Shown here: positions 12,218 to 25,800 of the stretch, one piece after another | How positions within the stretch are numbered: the first letter of the stretch is position 1 | How the letters are laid out: each line of letters begins with the position of its first letter | Assembly (NCBI GenBank): GCA_036244855.1 | Contig: BQKZ01000002.1 | Coordinates: forward strand, 380,068-444,067 | Length of the DNA stretch: 64,000 nt | Direction of reading: 5' to 3' | Source of the DNA: Temnopleurus reevesii | Lineage: Eukaryota > Echinodermata > Echinoidea > Temnopleuroida > Temnopleuridae | Notes under the pieces: model-generated | The model's database searches: none | Told to the model about the DNA's origin: nothing | The model's input: the letters and a program-made list of their open reading frames with translations, nothing else | Made by a program: the position numbers and the translations under genes

Positions 12218-15200
12218 ATGGCAACTGAAGAAGAACAACAAAAACAGCGCCCTCCTGAGCCTGTGAACATCACAATCTTGAGAGCAAGGAATTTGGTAAG
12301 GAGCTTTGCATATATGTGCTTTGAAGCTATAATTAGATTTTTATAATTAATTTCTTCTCTGAATATATATTTTCATCTATGAAAAATCCTCTTTATTTAA
12401 AAAAGAAAATGTCTATAATCTAGATTTGATTTGTATTTGATTTGTATCTTATATAGAACATTGTCATTTTGAACTAGGCAACTCAAATTGGATCTTATTT
12501 TCAAGGAATATTTTTTTAAATGTATTTTCTAATTGCCCTCTCCCCCGTTACTTACAAATTGAATTTGATTTTATCTACTTGAAGTTTAACCGTTTAACCT
12601 TCCTTCTGAAGCAATTTTGTATCTTGACCCTTTCATTAATTCCAGCCATCATTTGCATTAAGAAGGAAAATGAATTCAACTGTAAATTTATTCATTAATT
12701 TGTTGGTCACTATGAGATTGATAATGAGATTTCCCCCTCTTATTTCAAATTGTGTGCATTACCATTACAGAAAGGAAGCAAAGGGGATACGCTCAACTCT
12801 CTGGTACGTGTGGAGTATGGAACCAATGTGTTGGGTGAATCAGCCAAAGTGGATGCGGGACCTGACCTGACCACGGAGTATAACTTCAACAGCAAGTTTG
12901 ACTGTAGCTTTGATGATCCGGCCATTATAGATGAAATCGCCTACAAGCCTGTTCTTGGTAAGTTCATAGAATATATTCTCTCTACTAAACCCTGCCAATT
13001 GGAATGATGTTTAGTTTAAATGATTTCTAGTGTGCATGCTGGATCACTCAAACATTCATGCAAGGCCATTAAATGGGAGAGTATGTTGAGAGGTACTTTC
13101 TGTTTAATAGATTGATTTCTTTCTTTCATGCTTGAAATTATTTTAAAACTTGATACCATTCATTTCCTCATCAAATCAAATATTTCAGGATCACAAATGA
13201 GTTTCTTTTCAGTCCAAATCTGTAGATTATTCAAAGAAATTCATGAGTTTCAATTCAGTCAAATCTGTAATTAGGCAAATAAAATTTGCTAGAAGTTATC
13301 TAAACAGAATTGACGCATTGATACTTTGTAAATAAACTTGAGCTAGATGATCACCAAATTTCTTTCATTTTCTTTTCAACCCAGTTACTTTCGTGGAAGT
13401 CTTACCCAAAGAGAAGAAACAGAAGGAAGAGAAGACAGTTCTCTTAGGTCAGTGCACTATCGACCTCTTACCCCTCGTCAAAGGAGAGACACGGTATAAG
13501 AGCACCCTGCAGATTCATCCATTACAAGGCTCACCCCTAGAGGGCATACCTGCTGATGCTCCAAGGGTATGAAATTTTGATTATATGATTGGCCAAAATA
13601 TTTCTTTATGTATCATTTGATATCAAGGAAAAAGTTGAAAAAAACAACAACACCAACTCCAACAGAAACCGCATGTAAATCAATGTTATAAGATCTTCAT
13701 GAGTTTACTTGCATGATTGTCACTTTGTATTGTTATTAGAACAACACAGATAGTAGATGTTTGATATGAATTCTTTTATAGTTTCATGTAATTCATATTT
13801 CAGGCTATAATATTTAATCACTTACCTCCAGTCTCCACTTCAAATAGAATGAAGTGGCAATACAACAGCAACAACAAAATAAAGTAAAAGCAATATCCAG
13901 TTTCTAGGATTCTTGTGGTTTTTTAATATGTACTTCAGATATAGACATTGTAATATAAATAAATTACACCGCCATATTTTTTGTCATGGTTGATTTGCTC
14001 TCTAATGAAAGTGAAATATGTGAGCTTCCCCAACTGCAAATTCTTTTACAAGTACATAAGTTTTTAATCATTTGTTTTCTTGTCATCAGCCCGAGATGGA
14101 TGTTGTGGTGTATGTCACTGATCCGCTCCTGACTGAAGATCAACTGAAGAGTGGTAAACTGATCACCATCACTGCAGAAACACTCTACTCTGTTCCAGAA
14201 TCATGGAATCCAACAGGAACGCAATACATGTACAATGTAACGCTACCATTCCCACTCACAGAGGAGGTGAGTTTGTCTCAAATATCATTGTAAAGCTGTG
14301 TACAAAGACGGCTCAAATGATTCAAGGGAAAAAAACAGTTGTTGTATATAGATGGTCTTGGGTAAGCAAGAAATCTCTTATGCAAGTGAAATTAAAATTA
14401 ACCCTAAGTTGCTAAAGATAGAACAGAATGATTTGAAACTCATTTGATAAATGACAGAGTCTCAATTTATCAATGTTTCATTAATTTTACAGTATTATGC
14501 AGCATTTTACATTAGCTTTATTCTTTTGGGATTTTGTTTAGTACTTTTTTCGTTTTTTTTATGTGTTTGTTGTGTAAAATAAACAATACATGTTTTCATT
14601 CTGTCTGATTCAAGTAGTTGAGGAAAGTGTTTTTAGGGTGTGTTTCAGGAAAACTGGAATCAATTTGCATATCAATGTCAAATTGACCACAAATTTAAAG
14701 GGCATATTGGCTCATAGTCTACATTTTAAGGAAAATGAATTACAGTCAATAATGATTTATGTTGTGCAAATTCCCATCAGACTGCAACTAGCAGCCAATG
14801 TTTACTTACTTGCTTACTTTCTTCATGAAAGAAAGCAATATTTCAACTTGAATGTATTAAAATCATTGAATTGTTTCTTCTATTTGAAATTTATTTGTTA
14901 TTTATTTATTTATTCTTTGTAGAGAGAGTCAGTGGTAGTGATGTCTAATGGTGTCCTCAAAGCAGTCAACGATAAAGAAATACCATCCAAACAGAAGAAG
15001 TGGCCTGTCCCAGGCGGAGCTCAGGGTGGTGCTATTTACATTCCAGACAAGTAGGTTACCAAAAATATGCAATGATAATAATTTGTAAGATTTAATTTAC
15101 TGGCAAAAAAAGAAGATAAATGGAAACATTGCACATATGACTGTTAGGTCGGAATACACATAGGTAGTTTATTATCTAAACCTGGTTTAAACCCTGGTGT

Positions 15201-16833
15201 GGGAAAATTAATGTCTAAATACACTTGATGTAGCTTGTACACGTAAAAGTGGTCCAGTGAATGCGCCTTTTTTTTTTGCAATTAATTGAGCTCATTAATG
15301 CTTACCATTCCTAGGTTTAAACTTGGTAACAAAATAAGCCACCTTTGTGAATTTGGGATGGAGTGATTTTTTTTTGGTATTGTGCTGACGTCAAATGAAT
15401 CAGGATATGAAATCTCTGTGGACTATGTGAAATTATCACTTATAAACAATGTAAATGGAACCTTATTCAAGAAAGGGCATTTTATTGCAAGGATACAAGG
15501 AAAGCTTTCAGTTGTGTTGAGCTGTAATTGCTAAAAATGAAATACATTCAATAACTTATATTACATTAACTCGGTTATCTCATCAAATTGTTCAATCAAA
15601 CCCCTCAAATTGAATATACTCAAGTTTAGAAGATAACATTGATTGCATATGAAAACGTGACCCTATTTACTATTTTTTTAAAGATTTGTTCATCCAAGTG
15701 GCGAGGAACAAGAAGATGGAGAGCTGACAAGCAAAGAGGTGAAGTTTTAAGTTTGGAATTGTTGGATATAAATTTTGATGCTTTTACAGAAGCATTGGAA
15801 CAGCAACAAATAATGCAAAATGCTACTCATTTGATGCTATTGAAAGATAAATGATAATTAAATTACTATGAACTTTCTATTCTACATAGACTCTGTATTT
15901 GAATAGCAAAATCCCATTATTTTATGGGTCAACAGCCAGTAACATTCAGTTGCCAAGAGAAATTTGCTTACATTGCACTAAATTGTTTTAATAAACAGCT
16001 ATTTTGAAAAAAATGTTTTATTTTCATTTGTGAATGTAGATACTTGCAAATATCTAAAATAAAAAATATTTGAAACACTTTCCTAGCATTGTGTCTTATT
16101 GGATATTGTCATTCAAATTGCCTTGAATTTCATTTTCTAGGATCGGGACTTTAGGATGGAAGCAGAAAATGAGAAGAATAGAGTGTACTGGAACTGTGAA
16201 AGGAGAGCTTTCATGGAGCCCTCAGCTGTACAAAGGTGAGAGCAAGAAGATTATTAATGATTTGAATCGTAAAATCTATATCAAATGGCCCAATATTCCA
16301 GTAGACCCATGAAATTGATGAAGTGATATTTCTGTATGTATACAATTAAATCTATGGCTGAGGTTTACAGGCTCTATGCAAAGAAAATGTATCATATGCT
16401 TTAGACTCTTTAGACTCCATTTAAAAGAAGAAATACTAACTCTGGAAAACTAAAACGATATTGATTTCTAACAAATTTAAAGATCTAAATTTTGGAGGTA
16501 AAAGAATTATATTTAAAAGAAACTTTCTTTTTTCTACATTGTCAGTATAGCATATGATAACAAAAATTGTATGCATCCCCAAACCTTATTTTTTTCAAAG
16601 AATTTGGATGAATACAAAAATGTTGGCTTTTATCATTGGAAGACTTTTTTGATAAAAGGATAATGTCTATCATTTATAATATAAATTTGTAAAGAAAATA
16701 AGATTATGAAATGATCTATTATCCATTTTCATCTCCATTCTACAGTCTCCAGACCAAGATAGCAAAGACAAGATATTGGCCTGTAGAGATCATGAGGATG
16801 CCAATGCCTTCAGCTGCTAAACCAAAGGGAAAG
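12218..16833 (+). CDS. CFAP70: CFAP70 exons 1-7: N-terminal C2-like region
   Basis: These exons encode about the first 307 residues. After a Glu/Gln-rich leader comes [13 protein letters not shown], a typical first beta strand of a C2-type domain. It continues with [25 protein letters not shown] and [12 protein letters not shown], which have C2-like strand spacing. The last part, [18 protein letters not shown] followed by [10 protein letters not shown], is a strongly family-like stretch. Exon 6 uses the acceptor AG at 16153-16154. The AG 14 bases upstream would shift the frame. Confidence 0.85.
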
Positions 16834-19800
16834 GTAAACTCACTAAATGAACAAATATTTGAATACCTTTTTAAATGAAGATTTTTTTTTACAAATTGCC
16901 AAGGTTTTTTTTTGGTCATGTATAATTTTCCAAAATAATGCACATTTAGTTAGTTTAACAAATATTTTCAAGATATTCGTAAGTAAGAAAAATTTAGTAT
17001 AGCTTTATATTCTTCTTATCATTTCCTTCACTTTTGCAATAAATTGATGAGTGTTGCAAATGGGGTTTATTTGCATGACAATGAAAGAGAAGCATAATTA
17101 ATTAAAGCCAAGTTGATAAGGCATTGTGCACCTGTATCGGGTAATGTAATGACAGAAATCTAATATTACATCATAGCAAATATTTCTGTTGAAAATGTTC
17201 TACTCAATCAATATTTTGTTATCTATAATTTTCCAGGAGGAAGAGAATCCAATATTCTTCCATGGTGTAGCTTACATCAATTTGGCCCCCTTGCTCTACC
17301 CTGGAGGTAAGATAATCTTCTAAAATGGTCTTCTCAGTTATATTAAAGAAAATTATTTTTGCTGTCATGGACAGACAAACTTCCTCACATTAAAATTGTT
17401 CTTTTTTATTTTATTTGCAAGGATAAAAACAAATCTTGATTTTATACAGATATTGTCCACTTATCTGATGTTTTGCTACAATTTGTAATAACTGATACTT
17501 TTTTTCCCCAAGAATATCACAAGATAATCATTTCCTTTACTTGAATTATTACTTCAAAAGAGAATTCTGACTCTTCAATCAGCACATTTTAGCTAGTTTC
17601 TCAGGTAATTTAGACCCAATATATTCGTTCTTCTGCAAAATGTTGCAAGTATTACTTCTAGTATGACTATGTTGCTTCTAAGGCCATTGGTATTTACTCT
17701 GTTAAGATTTACAACTTTAATTTGTATTTTTTTTTTTGCAGTTAAGAAGATCCGAGGTGCATACCGTGTGCATGCTTTCACAGAACAAGAGGTGATGGAG
17801 AAGGTGGGTTTTTGTTCATGCATAACTTTCCCTTACTTGTAAGATAGCAACACCTTTGTGTCACATGATTATTGCAAAGTATAACTTTGATCATTTTAAA
17901 GAAACAGAGGGGAGGGAAGTTTGGAGTGAGGAAGAGGGGGCCACACTTGAGAGGGGAGAAGTTTAGAAATAGGTATTGAAACTATACCCTATTTTTTATC
18001 TTGAATTCATAACAACAGTTGATGTATAAGAATGTATTTTCCTCCGGAATTGAAGATATATTGAAGGCAGTTGTTTCCGTGTTGGTTAAAAAATATATCA
18101 GTAATGAAGTGAATTTCATAATTTGTACAAATAATTTTATTGAAATATGATAAAGAATGTCTCATCCCATTTTCTATAGAACAATAATTCTGTTTCATTT
18201 TCTGGGTGACCTTTAGATAATACTCTCTATTATTATTATTCACCATTTACAGTGCAAGAGGAAGGGTGGTCTGGCGGACGAGGCTGCTCGCATGGCAACC
18301 AACATGCTGAGGAATGCATCACCTTTCACTAAAGGAGGAGGTAAAGGAGGAAAGGATGAGAAGGGAGGAAAAGACAAGGACAAAGATAAGGACAAAGATG
18401 CTGCTACAAAGAAGGTATATGAATTTGTTTAAAAAAATGTTGTAGCATGAATGCATATTAAACCTAAATCTAGCAGGCTGTTCAGCTATGTGATATTCAA
18501 CCTGGTTGTCGCAAATTTGATTTCAAACAGTTTTGAGAGATTTAAAAGAAGAAAAAGTCAGTCACACAGAGCGTAGAAACATATTTTGGGGTGGTATCGC
18601 GCAGTGAAAAGTTGAGGGGGGGGGGAGGGGCCATGTTGCCCCCCCTCCCCCGTAGAGATAGGACTAACTGACACGATATTAGCCACTGTTGGCCACTTTC
18701 TGGACATCAGGTTTGAGTCTGTCTACTGCTGAGAAAGCAATTTAAGGTGGCCAGATGTTAAAAGATATTTAGAAGTATTTCAATATCATAATGTTTTTAG
18801 GGCATTAGAGGGATCAAACAAAAGGCAGTCAATAGAATGATATTGACAATAGATAAAATGATAAGAATGCAAGAAATTTGAAATGTAGCTAAAGGAAACC
18901 CCTTCTTGCATGGTATAATATTTGTAAAATACATTTTAATAGATAAATTTAGCTTTGGCAGGGTAGCGAGATGGCAACCAATCTTTTTTTAGTTGCAATA
19001 AAACACATCAACTTTATACTCAGAGAAACTTGGCAGTGACCAATGACAGTGATTATGGTGATGAAGAATATATCATTTTGTTTTGACCATTACATTTTGT
19101 TCATATATTTCAGTCAATTATGATCTATCATGATAATTCTCATTCATTAGAATTCTCTTGACATACTTTTACACTGTTCTGTTTTTATGTACCTCAACCC
19201 TCATAGCAACCATCCCAGATGATGAAGCTCGGTGCCCCAGGGACTGAGGGAGCAGCAGATCCTGATGCCCCACCCCCACAGAACCTTGAAGGCATGCAGT
19301 ATGATGAGGCACGTACATACATCATTGTAGAGTTTGAACTAGAGTCACCTATCGTTCCAAAGAGGGCACCTGAAGAGTTAGCAAAGAGGTAATTTCCAAA
19401 TCAACCTTTCATCCTTTCTCGATTTTAATTTTGTTTATCTCTCATTGAATCATGCTCTATGTCTTCCTGTTTCTCTGCTTTGTGTTATTTCCTGATTATT
19501 TTGCTGTTTTTTTGCTGTTTCCAATGTCTATATATGCTTCCACTTTGTCCCTTCTACCCCTATTTTCACACATTCTCTCTAATTCATGGTATTTTTGTAT
19601 CATTTGAAAATTTTAACTCTTCCATCTTGAATATGTCTCTGCAATAAATTGTCCTATTAATTTTTTATTGATGATTTTTGTGGCTATTTTGTCACTTACC
19701 TGTTCTTATTTTGATCTTTCTTAGTCTTTTTTAATCTCCATTTTGGAGAATTACCTAATATACTGCTTTTCATGAGAATCCTTGCCAAACTTCTCTTCTG

Positions 19801-22800
19801 TTTGAATTGGTTAACTTTTTGTAAATATTGTTTTCCATCTGTGTAGAGTTGCAGAGTTAGTTCCACCAAGGCCTCTCTTCCCAAGGAGGACCAACGGAGC
19901 ACAGAAAGCTGTCGAGGACTTTCATCACCAAGTAGCTAGCATCAGCAAACTGGTCTTGGAAGAATTCAGGTACAGAGAGCTTGATCATATTATTATGATA
20001 ATTATTGATTGATAAGAAATCGCTCTGTAATTAAATTGGTACTGAAGCTAAAAGTAATTTTGAATTTCAACATAATTGTGTGTATTCTAGATGTAGTACA
20101 TTTTTTGATATTTCAAAGTAAAAATATGATGAAACTAACTTAAAGAAATTAAATTTGCATTCCTAAAACCTTTTTTTTTTTTTTTTAATATCGGAATGAT
20201 TTGACACAATGTCATCAACTTTGTGTCACATTACAGCTGAGAAATTGATGAAAATAGATGTTTGATTATGTGCCATTGTAAAAAATTCAATGTAGCCAAA
20301 ATTCCAAGAATATATCTCATAAAACATTTTCCCCTTGTTATTTCCTGCAATAGAGGCTTATTTGGAGATCTAGGAGATCTGACCAAAAGCAGCGGAGAGG
20401 CTCAAGAAGAGAGGAGAAGGAAGCTCATTTATGAACTCAATACGACTGGAAAATACTTAGCATTCAAGGAACAATTGAAGGTAGGTAAGAAGTAAATGTT
20501 GAAAAAAAAATAAAGATAAAATTTTAAAAAAAAAAAAATAAATAAAAGACAAAAAAAAAAAAAAAAAAAAAAAAAATAAAAAAAAAAATAAAAAAAAATA
20601 AAAAAAAAAAAAAAAAACAAAAAAATAAAAACAAATTTTAAATAAAAAAAAAAAATTAAAAAAAAAAGACCAAAAAAAAAAAAAAAAGAAAAAAAAAAAT
20701 ATGATAAATCTAAACTCTAATATTTGATACTAATTTATATTGCAGCATTCTGTGGTCAAAATTGTCAGAGAGAAATAATTGAAGACAAGTACCTTTGAAG
20801 ATAAAGAAGAATTACAGGTGAGTGAAAACGTCATAGGGTTTGTTCAAATTTATTTTATTGGTTTATTGGTTTGAAAAAAATAGTTACTTTGCAATCACGG
20901 ACACAATTTCCAGGTACTTCACTGCCACCTTTATGCAAATTTTGAATGGTTATCTATTTATAAGCAAAACAAAATAACAAGATGAAGGAGTATAATAATC
21001 ATCTAGTAATAGGTATATATTTCAGTGCTATCATGTGATGATTAGAATGTGTTTGCCCTAGAAGTAGAGTCATTTGATAGAGCTAAGATTGAGGCCTACT
21101 GTGTGCCTGAGGTCCAAAGTGAATTTTAGAAAAATGAGGAAATTTAAATCTTGAATTCATTATTTGGCAAACACATTTCAATAAGGGAATTTTTCATTAA
21201 AATATGTTCAGAAAGTTTTGGAACTGATTTTTTCTTACAAATAAATAAAACTCCGGTTGACCAATATTTATGTTTGGAATTAAATAGTATATAACAATGT
21301 TTTGGAATTATCATTTCATTCATTTTTTTTCATATGCAGGCATTCCTTAGTGAGCTGTACGTCTTCCTCGTTGACCAGATGCATGTTGGGATAGGGAAAG
21401 TGCTGTCATTGGAGGACGAGACTCCAGTCCCTGCCCCTCTGACAGACTCCGCCCAGCTCAAACACTTTGCCAGGGAAGCTGAGGTCAATGAGAACTTTGA
21501 ACTAGCCTCAAAGTACTATCAAGAGGTAGGCATTTGAGTGATGACAGTTGTGTGCATTGAATGTCACTTAGATACAAGAAGCAAGCATTACAGGAAAGAG
21601 AAAATGTGATTCAATCTTCAATTTAGGCTGATTAATAAAGAGAAAGTTCTTCAACAGAACATTGTAGACTAGTAATATTTTTACCTGAAAATGGGCTTTC
21701 AATATGCAATATATTGAATATAACTTAATTTTGAGGAAAGTGAGCGCAAAAAGACCACTAACTAAAAAACTTCCTTTGTCCATATAAGCTTTACTTGGAA
21801 ATGGTTACTAATGTTACACTCTTTTGGTCAATTTTAGCACTATCAAATGTGTATGATGTTAATTTGGCTTTTGTAGTAAATGTTTGTTCACATGTACTGA
21901 AGATTTCCCCAAACTCAAGATTTATTAAACCTTATGTGACCATTTATGTCATAACCTACTCATAACAAAATGCAAATCATTCATGTACACATTATGCACT
22001 ATCACATCTGTTTATGATGTTTACTTTGGCTATTGTAATGTATCATTATAACATGTTTTGTTCGTATTTATGAATTAGTGAAATGAAGATAAAACAAAGA
22101 GTAAATATCCTATGTTCACATCTACTGAAGATTTCCCCTAAGTCAAGATTGATTAAACCCTTTGTGACCCTTTGTGTCAGAACCTCCTTCAGATGCAAAA
22201 TGCAAATTATTTAAGTGCACATCATGCCTTTACATACATGTTTAATTGTAGTTTTAAAAAGAAACATATTCACATGCTTTCTAGTAGGCTTGAATGCAAG
22301 TACCAGTTTTATTTAAAAGCTGAGATGTTCTCTTCCCTGATTACGTATGGTTTAATGGCAATAATATACATATTTTCCTACTATTTAATTGGTATTATCA
22401 ATTGTTAACTGTTTCAGCGTATTGCAAGGAACAGGAATGATGCTGATCATTGGTTTGACTATGGTAGCTTCTGTCTCTACATCAATGACATTGCTAAGGT
22501 ATGTGCAAATCAAGAAAACAAAAATCAAATAGTTAAGCATTCAGTTTTGCATAGAATTCCTTTCTGTCTTGTTTGATTTAAGCTTCTATCATCATTTAGT
22601 TTGCTGGAGTAGTTATTACAATCCTTTACAATTGAAAATATTATTAGTCCTGGGTTGTGTTTCATAAAGATGTGCATAGATCTACGCATGACTGTTTGAA
22701 CGACTGGTGATCCTTTCTTCGATGCCATTCAGTGCCAGGAGTTATTGAGTGTGAGAAAGGATCACCAGTCAATCGTACAGTCAAGTGGACATCTACGGAC

Positions 22801-25800
22801 AGCTTTATGACACACAATCCTGCTACCTTTTTGATGGAATATGATGGAACTTGATAGAGACTTCATTTTTTGTTGTTGAACATCTATCCATGCTTTTTTG
22901 TTTATGATGATCACAGTAATTATGATGATTGATGCTGGCATTGCAAATACATTTTAATGTGTCTACTCCCTAACCCGCAAAGTTGATTAAGGAGATGAGG
23001 CTATGATCCTCATATGAAAGAAATTAAAAGAAATTGTTGATGAGAATTAAAAAAAACACTCGAAATGTTTCAAAGGATTAAGTGTGCCATGTTACAGAAG
23101 ACTGCATGATTGTACAAATTAATTCAATTGTACAAACATCATTACGCCCAATAAGATATTGACATTAATATAAAATAGCATTTGAAAATGGATTTCACTT
23201 CATTTTTAGAATCAATAAGCTATCTTATGCTTCCATTGTGTTTCAGGCTGAGGAGTGTTTCAAGGAAACAATCTCTATCAACCAGCAGCATCTGCATGGC
23301 TTACTGCTCTATGGTGTGGTGTGTGCAATGGAGGAAGGCAATGAAGCGGCCGAAACCTTCTTTGAGGCTGCCACCTGTGTCGACCCATCAAGTATCTTAG
23401 CTTGGACCATGCTAGGTAAGCAAACAAATTTTCAATTTCTGTGTCTATAATATTAAGTTTTTTTTTTTATATGTCATGACAAAGTTACTACATCTCCTTC
23501 AAAAGGATGTCCTCGAAGATATCTGAGGCAAACCTCAGACTAAAGTAGAAACATTCTCATTTTTTCCTTCCCTTTTCAAAAAGTATAATTCCTCTTTTCG
23601 ATTCTTATGCTGCCAATACATTCTAACAAAAACCTCACTTTATCTTTTGAACACTCCCAGGTCTCTACTATGATGGGATCGACTGTGACATCCAAGCAGA
23701 ATACGCCCTGATGGAGGCCCGACGTCTCAACATGGCGCATGCTGCAGCTAAGCAGAAGGAATGTAAGATGCGAGCAGCTGCAGCAGCAGCAGCAGCGGCT
23801 GCCCATGATACCCTGATGGAGGAAGATGAAACTCCGTCCCCTAGGGAGGGGGATGAACAGCAGTCTACCCTGGGGGCTCAGGAGGGCGGGGAGGGAGAAG
23901 CGTCCAAGAACGGAGATGATACATTGAGTGACAAAGGTAGGAATTGATGCATTGAGGCTCCAAGCTTTTTATAACTTTAGGCCAGCCTAAAATCAAACCT
24001 GTATTGCACATATTACTTGAATTAGTCAACTTCATGGTACAATCAATTCTGCTTTACTTTATGAACTACTTGAGACATAGTTATTTCAGAGCATTACACC
24101 CAGTGTACAAATCAAAAGTACCCAAATGTAAAGGGTGTGGATATCTCTCTCTTGTTCTACTACTTGTGTTTGAATATTGATCTAGGCGACAAATATCAAT
24201 GTGTAACTTCTAAGGTTGATTGGATTAGATTTTTGTGATTGATAATATCAGTGCTTATTGATCAATCATGTTTAGAGATTAATACATTTATATTTCTGAT
24301 CACCACAGGCAGTACAGTTCCAACGGTCAACAAGATTCCAGCTACACCCGATCAGTCGAAGACCAAATCACCAGCGGTCAAGCCTGCTCCACCCCCTGCT
24401 GCTCAGGTCAAGAAGAGGATGTCCATCTCATCTAAAGGTAAATGACCAATTATCAATATTTATTATATAAATGATATTTTAGTTGTGAAGTCCTAAAATC
24501 TTTCCTAAAGAACCATAAGCCCCCCCTCCAAAAAAACAAAAACAAAATTGTTTGGATGCCCTCAATCGACTGACCCTCTGAAGGTGGCCCGATCCGAACT
24601 TGTTTTTTTTCTTTTCAATTTTCTTATAAATTGAAAAAAAAAGAAAGCAAAATAATGAATGAACATACAGAATATGATTTGGAAAGTCATTTTCAGATGA
24701 TCTGTAGCTCTTTACTCCTTTCCAAGCCTTCTTTTCTTATGAAAATAATATTTAAAAATCTGACTGGCCGATGCAAATCATCAAAATTAGCATTTGAGGG
24801 CATCCAAACAATTCTTTTGGGGCCCAAGTGCACAAATATGAATACCAATCATGTAGGTCACGATATTGAAAAATCAAATTTAAGTTGATCCTCTAAAATT
24901 CTGAATCTAAACTCTAACTTCCCTTTTTACAACTATATTGCAATCCTGCTTTGGAAGTCATTTTTTAATGTAGAGAATTAAATAAATGTCTTTTAGACCT
25001 TCCTGTTTGATTATACCTAGCCGACAGACCATGTATTGTGAAATACTGTTGATTCATTACTTTTGACATAAGGCAATTTAACTGTACAATCTAATCTTAA
25101 GTAATATTTTTAATCACAAATATTTGTGATGATGTTCATACTCTAATGTGTTGTTTTTGCTATATAACCTATTTAAGCTGTGTGTATTTTTTTAATTATA
25201 AAGACAGCGCAGAAGTTCTTGTCAATTACATTCCATCTTCTATAATGTCTCTATGTCTGATGTCTGATTTGCTACTTATAAAGCGTAGGCTATTAAGACT
25301 AGAGTGTGATTTGTTAATGCTGCTTCATAATATTTTCTTGTTTTCTTATACTAAGATTTATTGAATTGTTTGAAGGTTGAGTGTTGTCCCTTATCATGTT
25401 TGGTCAATTTTTGTTCTGCTTACATACTTAGACTCATTACAGTCTGTTAATCAAATTGGCCAGAAAGGTAACTTGTTGTTTTCTTTGCTTTGATCTAATA
25501 AAGAGGCAAAAATATTAATCATGCAGCTGAATAATCATAGGTGTTTTGTGTGACAGCCTAATAACGTTTTGCAAACGACAACTTAGGTTATGTTGATTAA
25601 CCCAAAGTGTGCTACTTGAATAACGTAACGGCTTAATTAGAGTTGTGTTTTTGCATTAACAAAATTATTTTAAATGACAAAACCTCAACCTCCCAAGTGG
25701 TTTTTAATGATTAATTATTTGTATCTTTATATTCTCTTTAAAAGATAAGTATGTTTATCAGCTTAAATGGGATATGACAAGATGATATGAATATTCAAAT

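Noticed and set aside
14590..14922. 110-codon open frame in CFAP70 intron 4
   Set aside because: It ends at the next exon's acceptor region, has AT-rich hydrophobic composition, no ATG context and no domain; it reads as intron.
16141..16154. Upstream AG acceptor for CFAP70 exon 6
   Set aside because: Using the AG at 16,139-16,140 would add 14 bases and shift the frame, losing the [11 protein letters not shown] reading; the second AG keeps phase on both sides.
20429..20620. Phe-rich minus-strand frame
   Set aside because: It is the complement of the A-rich tract.
20776..20778. Selenocysteine or known readthrough explanation for the CFAP70 TAA
   Set aside because: TAA does not encode selenocysteine and no readthrough context such as a following CTA was seen; error or allele is simpler.
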